Source: Paracraurococcus lichenis (GTDB taxonomy: Bacteria; Pseudomonadota; Alphaproteobacteria; Acetobacterales; Acetobacteraceae). From it: a DNA stretch of 64,000 nt. The stretch's first letter is position 1; each line of letters begins with the position of its first letter. The stretch covers positions 1-64,000 of the forward strand of contig NZ_JAUTWS010000012.1 in NCBI RefSeq assembly GCF_030657435.1. Direction: 5' to 3'. A program made the translations under genes and the position numbers. Shown here piece by piece: positions 1 through 8,888 of the stretch. The notes under the pieces are model-generated. The model searched no databases. It was not told where the DNA came from and saw only the letters and a list, made by a program, of their open reading frames with translations.

Positions 1-93
1 GCCTTGCTGGACGCCTTGTCGGCGCGGGACCCGGGGCTGGACCAGGCCGTCGGGGCCGTGCGCGCGGGGCTGGCGGAGGTTCCGCCGCCCTGA
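1..93 (+). CDS. C-terminal end of an unidentified protein (partial)
   Basis: An open frame runs in from the left edge (frame 1) and stops with TGA at 91-93, giving 30 residues that end in a Pro-rich tail. The bases follow the high-GC codon pattern of the genes around it. Too little is present to identify a family. The next gene on this strand begins 177 bp downstream, so it is probably a separate unit from the pnt operon. Confidence 0.4.
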   Translation, partial: ALLDALSARDPGLDQAVGAVRAGLAEVPPP

Positions 94-270
94 CGGATAG
101 CGCTCGCCGGTGCCGGCCCGGGCGAGCCCGACAGATCGGTCGCCTGACCCGGCCCCATGGTCAGGCATTCGCGCAGGCTGTATCAGGCGGCCCTCCGCTG
201 GTCGCCCCGTTCGGGGTTGCCCGCCTGCGAGCAAAACCGCATCTAGTCCGCGGAAGAGAGGGGACCCCGC

Positions 271-1428
271 ATGCGTCTGGCTGTCCTGAAGGAACGCCGG
301 CCGGCCGAGACTCGCGTCGCGGCCACGCCGGAGACGGTCAAGAAGTTCATCGGCCTCGGCTGCACCGTGGCCGTCGAGGCCGGTGCCGGCCTCGCCTCCG
401 GCATCCCCGATGCCGATTATGCCGCGGCGGGCGCCGAGGTCGCGCCGGACGCCGCGGCGGCGCTTAAGGGCGCCGGCATCGTCCTCAAGATCCGCGCCCC
501 GCTTGGCGCCGGGGAGGGGGCGGTGGATGAGCTCTCCCTGATCCCGCGCGGCGCCCTGGTCCTCGGCCAGCTCCAGGCCGACGAGGCCATGGCGCAGGCC
601 TATGCCAAGGCCGGCATCGATGCCGGCGCCATGGAGCTTCTGCCGCGCATCACCCGCGCGCAGAGCATGGACATCCTCTCCTCCCAGGCGAACCTGGCGG
701 GTTACCGCGCGGTGGTCGAGGCGGCCTCCGCCTTCGACCGCGGCTTCCCCATGCTGATGACCGCGGCCGGCACCATCTCGGCGGCCAATGTCTTCATCAT
801 GGGCGCCGGCGTCGCGGGGCTGCAGGCCATCGCCACGGCCCGCCGCCTCGGCGGCCGCGTCTCGGCGACCGATGTCCGACCGGCGGCGAAGGAGGAGATC
901 AAGTCGCTCGGCGCCAGCTTCGTCGGCTACGAGTCCGAGGAGAGCAAGCAGGCCCAGACCGCCGGCGGCTATGCCAAGCAACTCTCGGCCGAGTTCTATG
1001 CCGAGCAGGCGAAGGTGGTCGCGACCCATATCGCCAAGCAGGACATCGTCGTCACGACGGCGCTGGTGCAGGGCCGCAAGGCGCCGCAACTGGTGACGGA
1101 GGCGATGGTGCGGTCCATGCGGCCGGGCTCCGTCATCGTCGATATCGCGGCCGATGCCGGCGGCAACGTGGCGCTGACCAAGCCGGGCGAGATGGTCGTG
1201 ACCGAGAACGGCGTGAAGATCCTCGGCTTCCACAACTGGCCCGGCCGGATCTCCGGCGCCTCCTCCGCCCTCTTCGCGCGCAACCTGCTGACCTTCCTGA
1301 CCACCTTCTGGGACAAGGAGGCGAAGGCGCCGAAGCTGCCGGCCGAGGACGAGATCGTGCGGGGCGTCATGCTCACCCGCGGCGGCGCCGTCGTCCATCC
1401 GAGCTTCGCGACCCAGAAGGCCGCCTGA
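271..1428 (+). CDS. pntAA: NAD(P) transhydrogenase subunit alpha part 1 (domain I)
   Basis: NAD(H)-binding domain of the proton-translocating transhydrogenase, which drives hydride transfer from NADH to NADP+ using the proton-motive force. It is a soluble domain that docks to the membrane subunits. The 385 residues match the short alpha subunit of bacteria with a split PntA. A Rossmann motif GAGVAG lies at residues 178-183 with an acidic residue at D201 for NAD ribose binding. The N terminus (RLAVLKE, then E-T-R-V-A) is typical of the alanine dehydrogenase/PntA fold. AGAGAGGGG 6 nt before ATG supports the start. First gene of pntAA-AB-B. Confidence 0.95.
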   Translation: MRLAVLKERRPAETRVAATPETVKKFIGLGCTVAVEAGAGLASGIPDADYAAAGAEVAPDAAAALKGAGIVLKIRAPLGAGEGAVDELSLIPRGALVLGQLQADEAMAQAYAKAGIDAGAMELLPRITRAQSMDILSSQANLAGYRAVVEAASAFDRGFPMLMTAAGTISAANVFIMGAGVAGLQAIATARRLGGRVSATDVRPAAKEEIKSLGASFVGYESEESKQAQTAGGYAKQLSAEFYAEQAKVVATHIAKQDIVVTTALVQGRKAPQLVTEAMVRSMRPGSVIVDIAADAGGNVALTKPGEMVVTENGVKILGFHNWPGRISGASSALFARNLLTFLTTFWDKEAKAPKLPAEDEIVRGVMLTRGGAVVHPSFATQKAA

Positions 1429-1502
1429 CGTGACCAACCCGATGCCGGCCCCGTGGCGCCCCGCGCCGCGACGGCCGGCAGTCTCGGAGGAGACATAGAG
1501 AC

Positions 1503-1916
1503 ATGAATCCGACCGACCTCGCCAACCAGGCGACGGCGACGGCGCAGCGTGCGCTCGAGCTGGCGCAGCAGGCGCGGCAGCTCGCCGAGACGCAGGTGGT
1601 GCCGGCCATCCAGCAGGGCGCCGCCGCGGCCGATCCCTTCCTCTTCCTGCTGACGATCTTCCTGCTGGCCTGCTTCGTCGGCTACTACGTCGTCTGGAAC
1701 GTCACCCCGGCGCTGCACAGCCCGCTGATGGGCGTGACCAATGCCATCTCCTCGGTCATCGTCGTCGGCGCGATCCTGGCCGCCGGCACCGCCGACAACT
1801 GGGCGGCGCGGATCTTCGGCTTCCTGGCCGTGACCTTTGCCGCGGTGAACATCTTCGGCGGCTTCCTGGTCACGCGCCGGATGCTCGGCATGTTCCAGTC
1901 GAAGAAGAGGGGCTGA
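1503..1916 (+). CDS. pntAB: NAD(P) transhydrogenase subunit alpha part 2 (membrane domain II)
   Basis: Membrane half of the split alpha subunit, 137 residues. A polar helical N terminus of about 38 residues rich in Gln and Ala is followed by three or four hydrophobic helices between roughly residues 42 and 125, ending in a basic tail. With PntB it forms the proton channel. It lies 74 bp after pntAA and stops 4 bp before pntB, so the three genes read as one operon. GGAGGAG upstream serves as ribosome binding site. Confidence 0.93.
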   Translation: MNPTDLANQATATAQRALELAQQARQLAETQVVPAIQQGAAAADPFLFLLTIFLLACFVGYYVVWNVTPALHSPLMGVTNAISSVIVVGAILAAGTADNWAARIFGFLAVTFAAVNIFGGFLVTRRMLGMFQSKKRG

Positions 1917-1920
1917 CGCC

Positions 1921-3327
1921 ATGGCGACGATCTCGACGCTGGCGTACCTAGTCGCGGCGGTCCTCTTCATCCTCGCGCTGCGCGGACTCTCCCATCCGAC
2001 CAGCTCTCGCCAGGGCAATGTCTTCGGCATGGTCGGCATGGCGATCGCCATCCTGGCCACACTGTTCCGGCCGGGCATGGATGCCACCGGCATCGTGCTG
2101 ATTCTGGCCGGCCTCGCCATCGGCGGCAGCGTCGGCGCGGTGGTGGCCAACCGCATCCAGATGACGGCGCTGCCGCAATTGGTGGCGGCTTTCCACTCCC
2201 TGGTCGGCATGGCCGCGGTCTTCGTCGCCGCGGCGGCCTTCTACAGCCCGCAGAGCTTCGGCATCGGCACGCATGGCGACATCCACACCCAGTCGCTGGT
2301 GGAGATGTCGCTGGGCCTCGCCATCGGCGCCATCACCTTCTCCGGCTCGGTGATCGCCTTCGCCAAGCTGGACGGCCGCATGTCCGGCGCGCCCATCCTG
2401 TTCAAGGGCCAGCATATGCTGAACGCCGCGCTCGGCGTGCTGCTGCTGGTGCTGATCGTCTCCTTCGTCGCCAGCGGCAGCCCGGTGCTGTTCTGGCTCA
2501 TCGCCATCCTGTCCTTCGCGCTGGGCTTCCTGCTGATCATCCCGATCGGCGGCGCGGACATGCCGGTGGTCGTCTCCATGCTGAACAGCTATTCCGGCTG
2601 GGCGGCGGCGGGCATCGGCTTCACCATCGGCAACCTGCTGCTGATCGTGACGGGCGCGCTGGTCGGCGCCTCCGGCGCCATCCTGTCCTACATCATGTGC
2701 AAGGGCATGAACCGCAGCATCATCAACGTGCTGCTGGGCGGCTTCGGCACGGATACCTCGGCGGCCGGTGCCGCCGCCGGGGCCGGCGGCGACCGTGGCC
2801 CGGTCAAGGCCGGCAGCCCGGAGGATGCAGCCTTCATCATGAAGAACGCCGCCAAGGTCATCGTCGTGCCCGGCTACGGCATGGCGGTGGCGCAGGCGCA
2901 GCAGGTGCTGCGGGAGATGGGCGACCTCCTGAAGAAGGAAGGAGCGCAGGTGGAATACGCCATCCACCCCGTCGCCGGCCGCATGCCCGGCCACATGAAC
3001 GTGCTGCTGGCCGAAGCGAACGTCCCCTACGAGGACGTCAAGGAGCTCGAGGAGATCAACCCCGAGTTCGCGGAAGCGGACGTCGCCTATGTCATCGGCG
3101 CCAACGACGTCACCAACCCGGCGGCCAAGACCGACAAGGCCAGCCCGATCTACGGCATGCCGATCCTCGACGTGGAGCGGGCGAAGACGGTCTTCTTCGT
3201 CAAGCGCGGCATGTCGAGCGGCTATGCCGGCGTCGACAACGAGCTTTTTTTTCGCCCGAACACCATGATGCTGTTCGGCGACGCGAAGAAGGTGACGCAG
3301 GAGATCGTGCAGGCGCTGCAGAAGTAG
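1921..3327 (+). CDS. pntB: NAD(P) transhydrogenase subunit beta
   Basis: Beta subunit of the proton-pumping transhydrogenase, 468 residues, the family's usual length. The N-terminal 265 or so residues are strongly hydrophobic with multiple helices (domain II). After a Gly/Ala linker near 280-295, the soluble NADP(H)-binding domain III follows, with GYGMAVAQAQ near residue 319 and KRGMSSGYAG near 429, both signatures of this domain. It is the last gene of pntAA-AB-B and is followed by a rho-independent terminator. A run of eight T near 3245 falls within Leu-Phe-Phe codons and leaves the frame intact. Confidence 0.95.
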   Translation: MATISTLAYLVAAVLFILALRGLSHPTSSRQGNVFGMVGMAIAILATLFRPGMDATGIVLILAGLAIGGSVGAVVANRIQMTALPQLVAAFHSLVGMAAVFVAAAAFYSPQSFGIGTHGDIHTQSLVEMSLGLAIGAITFSGSVIAFAKLDGRMSGAPILFKGQHMLNAALGVLLLVLIVSFVASGSPVLFWLIAILSFALGFLLIIPIGGADMPVVVSMLNSYSGWAAAGIGFTIGNLLLIVTGALVGASGAILSYIMCKGMNRSIINVLLGGFGTDTSAAGAAAGAGGDRGPVKAGSPEDAAFIMKNAAKVIVVPGYGMAVAQAQQVLREMGDLLKKEGAQVEYAIHPVAGRMPGHMNVLLAEANVPYEDVKELEEINPEFAEADVAYVIGANDVTNPAAKTDKASPIYGMPILDVERAKTVFFVKRGMSSGYAGVDNELFFRPNTMMLFGDAKKVTQEIVQALQK

Positions 3328-3377
3328 CGCCTGGACGGCGGCGCGCCGCAGAAGCGGCCTGCCCGGCTATCGGACAG

Positions 3378-3405
3378 GGGCGCCGCGGCGACGCGGCGCC
3401 CTTTT
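3378..3405 (+). terminator. Rho-independent terminator after pntB
   Basis: A perfect 9-bp GC stem (3378-3386 with 3393-3401) has a 6-nt loop and is followed directly by TTTT at 3402-3405. It lies 50 bp after the pntB stop and just before the stop of the convergent rutB gene. Confidence 0.75.
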
Positions 3406-3406
3406 C

Positions 3407-4093
3407 TCAGGCCGCCTCGTTCGCTCCGAAGGCCGCCCGCAATTCCGCCGCGCTGGTCACCCAGCCGAAGAAGGCCTGCACGTTGAACTCGGTCGCTGCC
3501 TGCGCCCCCGGCCCGGCGGCCATGGTCGCGTCCGAGACCATGACCGGGAAGAACTCCCGGTGGTAGGCATCCCGGATCGTGCTCTCGACGCAGACATTGG
3601 TGGCGACGCCGATGACGACCAGCGTCCGGATCCGCCGCGCCTGCAGGACCTGCTCCAGCCCGGTGCCGGCGAAGCCGCTGTAGCGCGACTTCGCCACCAC
3701 CACGTCGCCCGGCTCGGGCGTCAGTTCCGGCACGATCGCATGGTCCCAGGTGCCGTGGGTGATGAGCTTGCCGGCATAGGCCTCGTTCATGCGCATGAAT
3801 TTCAGCGCATTCGACTTGTGCCAGACTGGCGCGGTCGGCGGCGCCTCCCGCTGGTCGGGCGAGAAGCCGTTCTGCAGGTAGATCACCGGAATGCTCGCGG
3901 CGCGGCAGGCAGCGATGGTCCGGGCGCATTCCTCGATCACCGGCGCCGCCCCGCTCACGTCGAACCCCACCAGGTCGAGATAGCCGCCCTTCGAGCAATA
4001 GGCGTTCTGCATGTCGACCACGATCAGCGCCGTCTCCTCCGGGACGACGCTGATCGGCTCGGGCCGGGCGGCAAGCTGGACGGTGCGGGGCAT
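3407..4093 (-). CDS. rutB: Ureidoacrylate amidohydrolase (RutB-type isochorismatase fold)
   Basis: Cysteine hydrolase of the isochorismatase superfamily. The segment DMQNAYCSKGGYLDLVGFD is characteristic of RutB, which hydrolyses (peroxy)ureidoacrylate in the Rut pyrimidine-degradation pathway. The expected catalytic triad is visible as D27, K135 and C168 (ATNVCVES). Length is 228 residues; the start at 4093 is preceded by GAGGAGA. No rutA, rutD, rutF or rutG lies next to it, but a RutC-like gene sits about 18 kb away at 22.1-22.5 kb. It could act on another ureido or carbamoyl substrate. Confidence 0.8.
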   Translation of the reverse strand: MPRTVQLAARPEPISVVPEETALIVVDMQNAYCSKGGYLDLVGFDVSGAAPVIEECARTIAACRAASIPVIYLQNGFSPDQREAPPTAPVWHKSNALKFMRMNEAYAGKLITHGTWDHAIVPELTPEPGDVVVAKSRYSGFAGTGLEQVLQARRIRTLVVIGVATNVCVESTIRDAYHREFFPVMVSDATMAAGPGAQAATEFNVQAFFGWVTSAAELRAAFGANEAA

Positions 4094-4154
4094 GGCGCTC
4101 TCCTCGACTGACCGCCCGGGCGAAGCAGCCCCCGTGCCAGAGCCAGGATGCCGA

Positions 4155-4820
4155 TCAGCCGCAGGCCAGCAGCCGGCCCACCTGGCCGCAGAGCCGGTCC
4201 AGCAGCGCATCCTCCAGCCCCGCCCCCCGCAGGGTCTCCTGCGCCGAGAGGAGGTAGTCCGCATCCGGCCCGCTCGGCCCGACCGCCCGGGCGAGGATGC
4301 GCGCCTGCGTCGCCTCCGGCAGCGCGCCGGCATGCAGCGGATGCGCGGCATCGGCGACGAAGGTCAGCGCCCGTGCCGGCACGCCCTGCAGCCGCGGCAC
4401 GGCGGTGACCCAGGCGGCGCGGTAGAAGCCCGGCCGCATCTCGTGCTGCCAGACCGGCCAGAGCGCCGCCGCATCGGGCAGGGTCAGCAGCAGCCCGTCG
4501 CAGCAGGCATCGGGTTCGGGCTCCAGGCCGAGCGTCAGGCCCGGCGCCTCCGGCACGCCGCGGTTGTGGATGTCCCGCAGGCTCCAGCGCCGCGCGAAGC
4601 CGCGGAGCCGGGCCGGCCGGGCCTCTGCGCCCGGCGCCACCGCGCGTTCCCACATCAGGGAGCCATAGGCGAAGACCCGCAGCGGGTCCCCGGCGCGATG
4701 GCCGCAGAGCGCGCCGCGCAGGCCGGCGCGGAGAAGCGCCTCGGACGCGGTCGGGGGTGGTTGCGGCGGGTGCCGGCTCTCCGGCAGGCGGCGCGCGATC
4801 AGCGCGCGGGTGAGGGGCAT
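4155..4820 (-). CDS. chaC: ChaC-type gamma-glutamylcyclotransferase
   Basis: 221 residues. The substrate-loop motif YGSL (residues 52-55, within VFAYGSLMW) and a conserved acidic residue near E127 (WQHEMRPGFY) identify the ChaC/GGCT fold, which cleaves glutathione to 5-oxoproline and Cys-Gly in the cytosol. The first 45 residues are Pro/Arg-rich and poorly conserved, so the true start could be downstream. It is transcribed in the same direction as rutB, 61 bp upstream of it, and divergently from the Mg2+ ATPase. Confidence 0.8.
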   Translation of the reverse strand: MPLTRALIARRLPESRHPPQPPPTASEALLRAGLRGALCGHRAGDPLRVFAYGSLMWERAVAPGAEARPARLRGFARRWSLRDIHNRGVPEAPGLTLGLEPEPDACCDGLLLTLPDAAALWPVWQHEMRPGFYRAAWVTAVPRLQGVPARALTFVADAAHPLHAGALPEATQARILARAVGPSGPDADYLLSAQETLRGAGLEDALLDRLCGQVGRLLACG

Positions 4821-4920
4821 GGCGGCCCAACACGGCGCGAGCCGCGGCGTTCCGGCGATTTCCCTTGCACCCTGTGCCGGATCAAGGCGCTTTTGGCCCT
4901 GGCGTTCCATCCCGGGGACC

Positions 4921-7440
4921 ATGCTGCACAGACCCGCCCCGTCCCGCCATGAGCATCCCCGTGAGGACCCCTTCTGGACCCGCCCGGCAGCGGCGCTGCT
5001 CGAGGGCCTCGGTACCTCGCCCGCCGGCCTGACGGAGGCGGAGGCGGCGCGGCGCCTCGCCGCGCAGGGCCGCAACATCGTGGCGGAGGGCGCGCCGGCC
5101 GCCCTCGCCCTGAAGGTCCTGCGGCGCCTGGTGGAGCCGCTGGTCGCCATCCTCATCGTCGCCGCGCTGGTCTCGGGCCTGACCGGCGACTGGCCCGGCT
5201 TCGGCATCATCCTCGGCATCGTCGGCATCTCGGTCGCCATGGACGTGTTGCAGGAGTACCGCGCGGAGCAGGCGGCGGCGCGGCTGCGCGACAGCGTCGC
5301 GGTCCGCGCCACGGTCCGGCGCGACGGCCGGGCGCGCCCGGTGCCGGTGGAGGATCTGGTCCCCGGCGATGTCGTGGACCTCGCCGCCGGCGCCCTGGTC
5401 CCGGCCGACGGGCTGGTCCTGGTGGGGGAGGGGGCGCATGCGAACGAGGCGCTGCTGACCGGCGAGCCCTATCCCGTCGCCAAGCGCCCCGGCCCCTGCG
5501 CCGGCACGACGCCGGCCGAGGCGGCCAATGCCCTCTTCGCCGGCACCGCCCTGGTGGCGGGCAGCGCGACCATGCTGGTGGTGGCCACCGGCCATGCCAC
5601 GCGGCTCGGCGGCGTCGCCGCGGCGCTGGCGGCGCGGCGCCCGGCCACGGCCTTCGAGCGGGGGCTGCGCGGCCTCGGCCTGCTGATCCTGCGGCTGACC
5701 GCTTTCCTTGTGCTTTTCGTGCTGCTGGCGCATCTCGCCTTCCACCGGCCGGCGCTGGAAAGCTTCCTCTTCGCGGTCGCCCTCGCGGTGGGGCTGACGC
5801 CCGAACTGCTGCCGATGGTGACCACCGTCACGCTCTCGCGCGGCGCGCTGCGCATGGCGCGCAAGCAGGTCGTGGTGAAGCGGCTGGCGGCGATCCACGA
5901 CCTCGGCGCCATGGACGTGCTCTGCACCGACAAGACGGGCACGCTGACCGAGGCGCGGATCGCGCTGGCCGATGCGACCTCGCCCGAGGTGCTGCGCATG
6001 GCGGCGCTGAATGCCGGCCTCGCCAGCGGGGTGCCGACGCCGCTGGATGCGGCGATCCTGGCGGCGCAGCCGGTGCCCCCGGGCTGGCGCGCCCTGGCCG
6101 AGGCGCCCTTCGGCTTCGAGCGCCGCCGCTCCTCCGTGCTGGTCGCGGGCGAGGGCCAAGGGGGGGCGACTCGCCTGCTGGTGGTGAAGGGCGCGCCGGA
6201 GGCGGTGCTGGCCGCCTGCACCCACGCCGAGGGCCGCGCCTTCGACCGCGCCGCCCTGCTGGCCGAGGCCGAGGCGCGCGGCGCGGAGGGGCTGCGGCTG
6301 CTCGGCATTGCGGTGCGGGCGGTGCCGGAGGGGGAGGCGGTGACGGGGCCGGAGGCGGAGCGCGACCTCGCCTTCCTCGGCTTCTGTGCCTTCCTCGATC
6401 CGCCGAAGCAGTCGGCCGCCGCGGCGGTGGCGCGCCTCGCTGCCCTGGGTATCCGCACCAAGATCGTCTCCGGCGACGCGGCGCCGGTGGTGCGGCACCT
6501 CGTCGCCGCCCTCGGCCTGCCAGCCGAGGGCCTGCTGACGGGCGAGGAGATCGCCCGACTCGACGATCACGCCCTCGCCGCGCGGGTCGAGCAGGTGGAC
6601 CTCTATGCCCGCGTCTCGCCGGACCAGAAGCGGCGCATCCTGCTGGCCCTGAAGGCGCGCGGCCACACCGTCGGCTTCATCGGCGACGGCATCAACGATG
6701 CGCCGGCGATCCATGCCGCGGATGCCGGGATCTCGGTGCAGGAGGCGACCGAGGTGGCGCGCGCCGCGGCCGACCTGATCCTGCTGGCCCCCGACCTCTC
6801 CGTGCTGGCGGAGGGCGTGGAGGAGGGGCGGCGGACCTATGCGAACGTCATGAAATACGTCCGCATGGGCACGAGCAGCAATTTCGGCAACATGCTGTCC
6901 ATGGCGGTGGCCTCCCTGGCCATCCCCTTCCTGCCGCTGCTGCCGGCGCAGATCCTGCTGAACAACCTGCTCTACGACCTCTCCGAGATCGGCATCCCCT
7001 TCGATGCGGTGGACCGGGAGGACCTCGCCGCGCCGCATGCCTGGGACATGCGGGCGGTGCTGCGCTTCACCCTGGTGATGGGGCCGCTCTCCTCGGTCTT
7101 CGACCTCGCCACCTTCGCCCTGCTGCTCTGGGGCTTCTCGGCTGCTCCCGAGGCATTCCGGACGGCCTGGTTCGTCGAGAGCATGGCGACGCAGATCCTG
7201 GTCATCTTCCTGATCCGCACCGCCGGCCCGGCCTGGCGGGCGGCATGGCCGCATCCGGTGCTGGCCGCGACCTCGCTCGGCGCGCTCGCCGCCGCGCTGG
7301 CCCTGGCGCTCGGCCCGGTGGCGCCGGTGCTGGGCTTCGCGCCCCTGCCGGGGCCGCTGCTGGCGGCACTGCTGGCGCTGGTCCTGCTCTACCTGGCGGC
7401 GGCGGAGCGGCTGAAGCGCATTGCCGTGCGCCGCGCGTAA
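4921..7440 (+). CDS. mgtA: Magnesium-translocating P-type ATPase (MgtA type)
   Basis: Inner-membrane P3B-type ATPase of 839 residues. Actuator-domain TGE is near residue 180, the phosphorylated Asp is D337 in DKTGTLT, and the hinge motif GDGINDAPA is near 588. The stretch QILLNNLLYDLSEIGIPFD is typical of Mg2+ importers of the MgtA/MgtB class and separates it from Ca2+ and heavy-metal pumps. Two hydrophobic helices precede the actuator domain and six follow the P domain. The start at 4921 (GGGGA upstream) was preferred to an ATG at 4810 because the extra residues look non-coding. No Mg2+ leader was recognised. Confidence 0.88.
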   Translation: MLHRPAPSRHEHPREDPFWTRPAAALLEGLGTSPAGLTEAEAARRLAAQGRNIVAEGAPAALALKVLRRLVEPLVAILIVAALVSGLTGDWPGFGIILGIVGISVAMDVLQEYRAEQAAARLRDSVAVRATVRRDGRARPVPVEDLVPGDVVDLAAGALVPADGLVLVGEGAHANEALLTGEPYPVAKRPGPCAGTTPAEAANALFAGTALVAGSATMLVVATGHATRLGGVAAALAARRPATAFERGLRGLGLLILRLTAFLVLFVLLAHLAFHRPALESFLFAVALAVGLTPELLPMVTTVTLSRGALRMARKQVVVKRLAAIHDLGAMDVLCTDKTGTLTEARIALADATSPEVLRMAALNAGLASGVPTPLDAAILAAQPVPPGWRALAEAPFGFERRRSSVLVAGEGQGGATRLLVVKGAPEAVLAACTHAEGRAFDRAALLAEAEARGAEGLRLLGIAVRAVPEGEAVTGPEAERDLAFLGFCAFLDPPKQSAAAAVARLAALGIRTKIVSGDAAPVVRHLVAALGLPAEGLLTGEEIARLDDHALAARVEQVDLYARVSPDQKRRILLALKARGHTVGFIGDGINDAPAIHAADAGISVQEATEVARAAADLILLAPDLSVLAEGVEEGRRTYANVMKYVRMGTSSNFGNMLSMAVASLAIPFLPLLPAQILLNNLLYDLSEIGIPFDAVDREDLAAPHAWDMRAVLRFTLVMGPLSSVFDLATFALLLWGFSAAPEAFRTAWFVESMATQILVIFLIRTAGPAWRAAWPHPVLAATSLGALAAALALALGPVAPVLGFAPLPGPLLAALLALVLLYLAAAERLKRIAVRRA

Positions 7441-7498
7441 CCTCTTGCCCTCCACCCTTCCTCCGGCGAAAGAGACGCCCACGAAGAGGGGGGGACCC

Positions 7499-8668
7499 AT
7501 GCTCGGACGAGTCTCGCGGCGCGGCATCCTGGCGGCGGGCGCCGCCACCCTGGCCTGCCCGGCCGTCGCCCAGGGCGCGGCGCTGCGCATCGGCCTCATC
7601 CTGCCCATGACCGGGCCCTTCGCCTCCACCGGGCGGCAGATCGACGCGGCGGTGAAGCTGTACCTGAAGCAGGCCGGCGAGACGCTCGGCGGCCGCAAGG
7701 TCGAGGTGCTGCTGCGCGACGACACCGGCACCGCGCCCGAGGTGACGCGCCGCCTGGCGCAGGAACTGGTGGTGCGGGAGAAGGTGCGGGCGCTGGCCGG
7801 CTTCGGCCTGACGCCGCTAGCCTTCGCCGCCGCGCCGGTCGCCACCGAGGCCAAGGTGCCGATGGTGGTCATGGCCGCCGCCACCAGCGTCATCGTCCAG
7901 CGCAGCCCCTTCATCCTGCGCACCAGCTTCACCCTGCCGCAGGTGACGGCGCCGATCGCCGACTGGGCGCTGAAGGACGGCATCAAGTCGGCCGCGACGC
8001 TGGTGACCGACTTCGCGCCCGGCCTCGACGCCGAGAAGGTGTTCAAGGAGCGCTTCACCGCCGGCGGCGGGCAGGTGGTCGAGGCGTTGCGCACGCCGCT
8101 GCGCAACCCGGACTACGCGCCCTTCCTGCAGCGGGTGCGGGATGCGAAGCCGCAGGCGCTGTTCATCTTCGTCCCCTCCGGGGAGGGTGCGGCCGTCATG
8201 AAGCAGTTCGCCGAGCGCGGTCTGGCCGCTGCCGGCGTGAAGCTGATCGGCACCGGCGACGTGGTGGACGACGACATCCTGAACGACATGGGCAGGCCGG
8301 CGCTCGGCGCCGTCACCAGCCACCACTACTCCGCGGCGCATGACAGCTCGGAGAACAAGGCCTTCACCGCGGCCTTCTTCGCCGCCAACCCGGCCATGCG
8401 GCCGAACTTCATGGCGGTCGGCGGCTGGGACGGCATGCACCTGATCGCCGAGGGGCTGAAGGCGACGAATGGCGCCGGCGAGGGCGAGGCGCTGCTGAAC
8501 GCGATGAAGGGAAAGTCCTGGACCAGCCCGCGTGGGCCCATCACGATCGACGCCAGCACGCGCGACATCGTGCAGGACGTCTATATCCGCCGGGTCGAGG
8601 AGCGCGGCGGGCAACTCTGGAACATCGAGTTCGACCGCTTGCCGGCCGTGCGCGATCCGGGGACGTGA
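7499..8668 (+). CDS. livK: ABC transporter substrate-binding protein, branched-chain amino acid (LivK) family
   Basis: Periplasmic binding protein of the Leu/Ile/Val receptor family (Peripla_BP_6), 389 residues. The N terminus SRRGILAAGAATLACPAVAQ is a probable Tat signal with cleavage after AVAQG. The mature protein begins LRIGLILPMTGPFASTG, the usual first strand of LivK/UrtA-like receptors. GAGGGGGGAC upstream supports the ATG at 7499. It heads the liv unit but is separated from livH by 220 bp full of hairpins, which may let the receptor be made in excess of the permease. The ligand cannot be read from sequence. Confidence 0.88.
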   Translation: MLGRVSRRGILAAGAATLACPAVAQGAALRIGLILPMTGPFASTGRQIDAAVKLYLKQAGETLGGRKVEVLLRDDTGTAPEVTRRLAQELVVREKVRALAGFGLTPLAFAAAPVATEAKVPMVVMAAATSVIVQRSPFILRTSFTLPQVTAPIADWALKDGIKSAATLVTDFAPGLDAEKVFKERFTAGGGQVVEALRTPLRNPDYAPFLQRVRDAKPQALFIFVPSGEGAAVMKQFAERGLAAAGVKLIGTGDVVDDDILNDMGRPALGAVTSHHYSAAHDSSENKAFTAAFFAANPAMRPNFMAVGGWDGMHLIAEGLKATNGAGEGEALLNAMKGKSWTSPRGPITIDASTRDIVQDVYIRRVEERGGQLWNIEFDRLPAVRDPGT

Positions 8669-8692
8669 GCCGGCTGCCTGCGCGGGGTGGCC

Positions 8693-8750
8693 GCAGAGGG
8701 GGCGCTGCCCCCTCTGCACTCCCCCGCCGGGGGGTCAAGCGACCCCCCGG
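8693..8750. repeat. Double-hairpin intergenic repeat, copy A
   Basis: There are two perfect hairpins in tandem. Stem 1 is 8693-8703 with 8707-8717 (11 bp, 3-nt loop). Stem 2 is 8727-8736 with 8741-8750 (10 bp, loop AAGC). A C-rich spacer joins them. The same two-hairpin arrangement recurs at 8824-8875, 13259-13311 and 52157-52209, so it is a dispersed element and not a gene-specific terminator. Confidence 0.75.
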
Positions 8751-8768
8751 ACCCCGGCGTAAGTTTAT

Positions 8769-8809
8769 CGGCAGGCAGAGGCCCCCCAGCGGGGGGCCTC
8801 TGCCTGCCG
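8769..8809. repeat. 19-bp perfect inverted repeat between livK and livH
   Basis: Arms 8769-8787 and 8791-8809 are exact reverse complements separated by the 3-nt loop AGC. No T-run follows on either strand, so it is not a classical terminator. It sits between repeat copies A and B. A strong RNA hairpin here would protect livK mRNA 3' ends or hinder read-through into livH. Confidence 0.8.
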
Positions 8810-8823
8810 GTGACTCACGGGAT

Positions 8824-8875
8824 CCAAGGGCCTTAAGCCCTTGGCAGGGGGTGCAGGGGGACAGGGTCCCCCTGC
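8824..8875. repeat. Double-hairpin intergenic repeat, copy B (inverted)
   Basis: Stem 8824-8831 with 8837-8844 (8 bp) is followed by a G-rich spacer and stem 8853-8862 with 8866-8875 (10 bp, 3-nt loop). This is the copy A layout in the opposite orientation. It ends 13 bp before the livH start codon, so it could fold over the livH translation start. Confidence 0.7.
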
Positions 8876-8888
8876 GGGCCGCGCGCCC

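Noticed and set aside
3245..3252. Run of eight T in pntB as a possible slippage or frameshift site
   Set aside because: The codons read Leu-Phe-Phe and the frame continues through the conserved C terminus, so there is no sign of a frameshift product.
4882..8106. 1074-residue open frame on the minus strand across the Mg2+ ATPase gene
   Set aside because: It is Arg/Gln/His/Gly-rich shadow sequence produced by strong GC bias opposite a clear P-type ATPase; no recognisable domain.
8693..8875. CRISPR array in the palindrome-rich livK-livH gap
   Set aside because: There are no direct repeats with regular unique spacers; the repeats are inverted hairpins of varied length.
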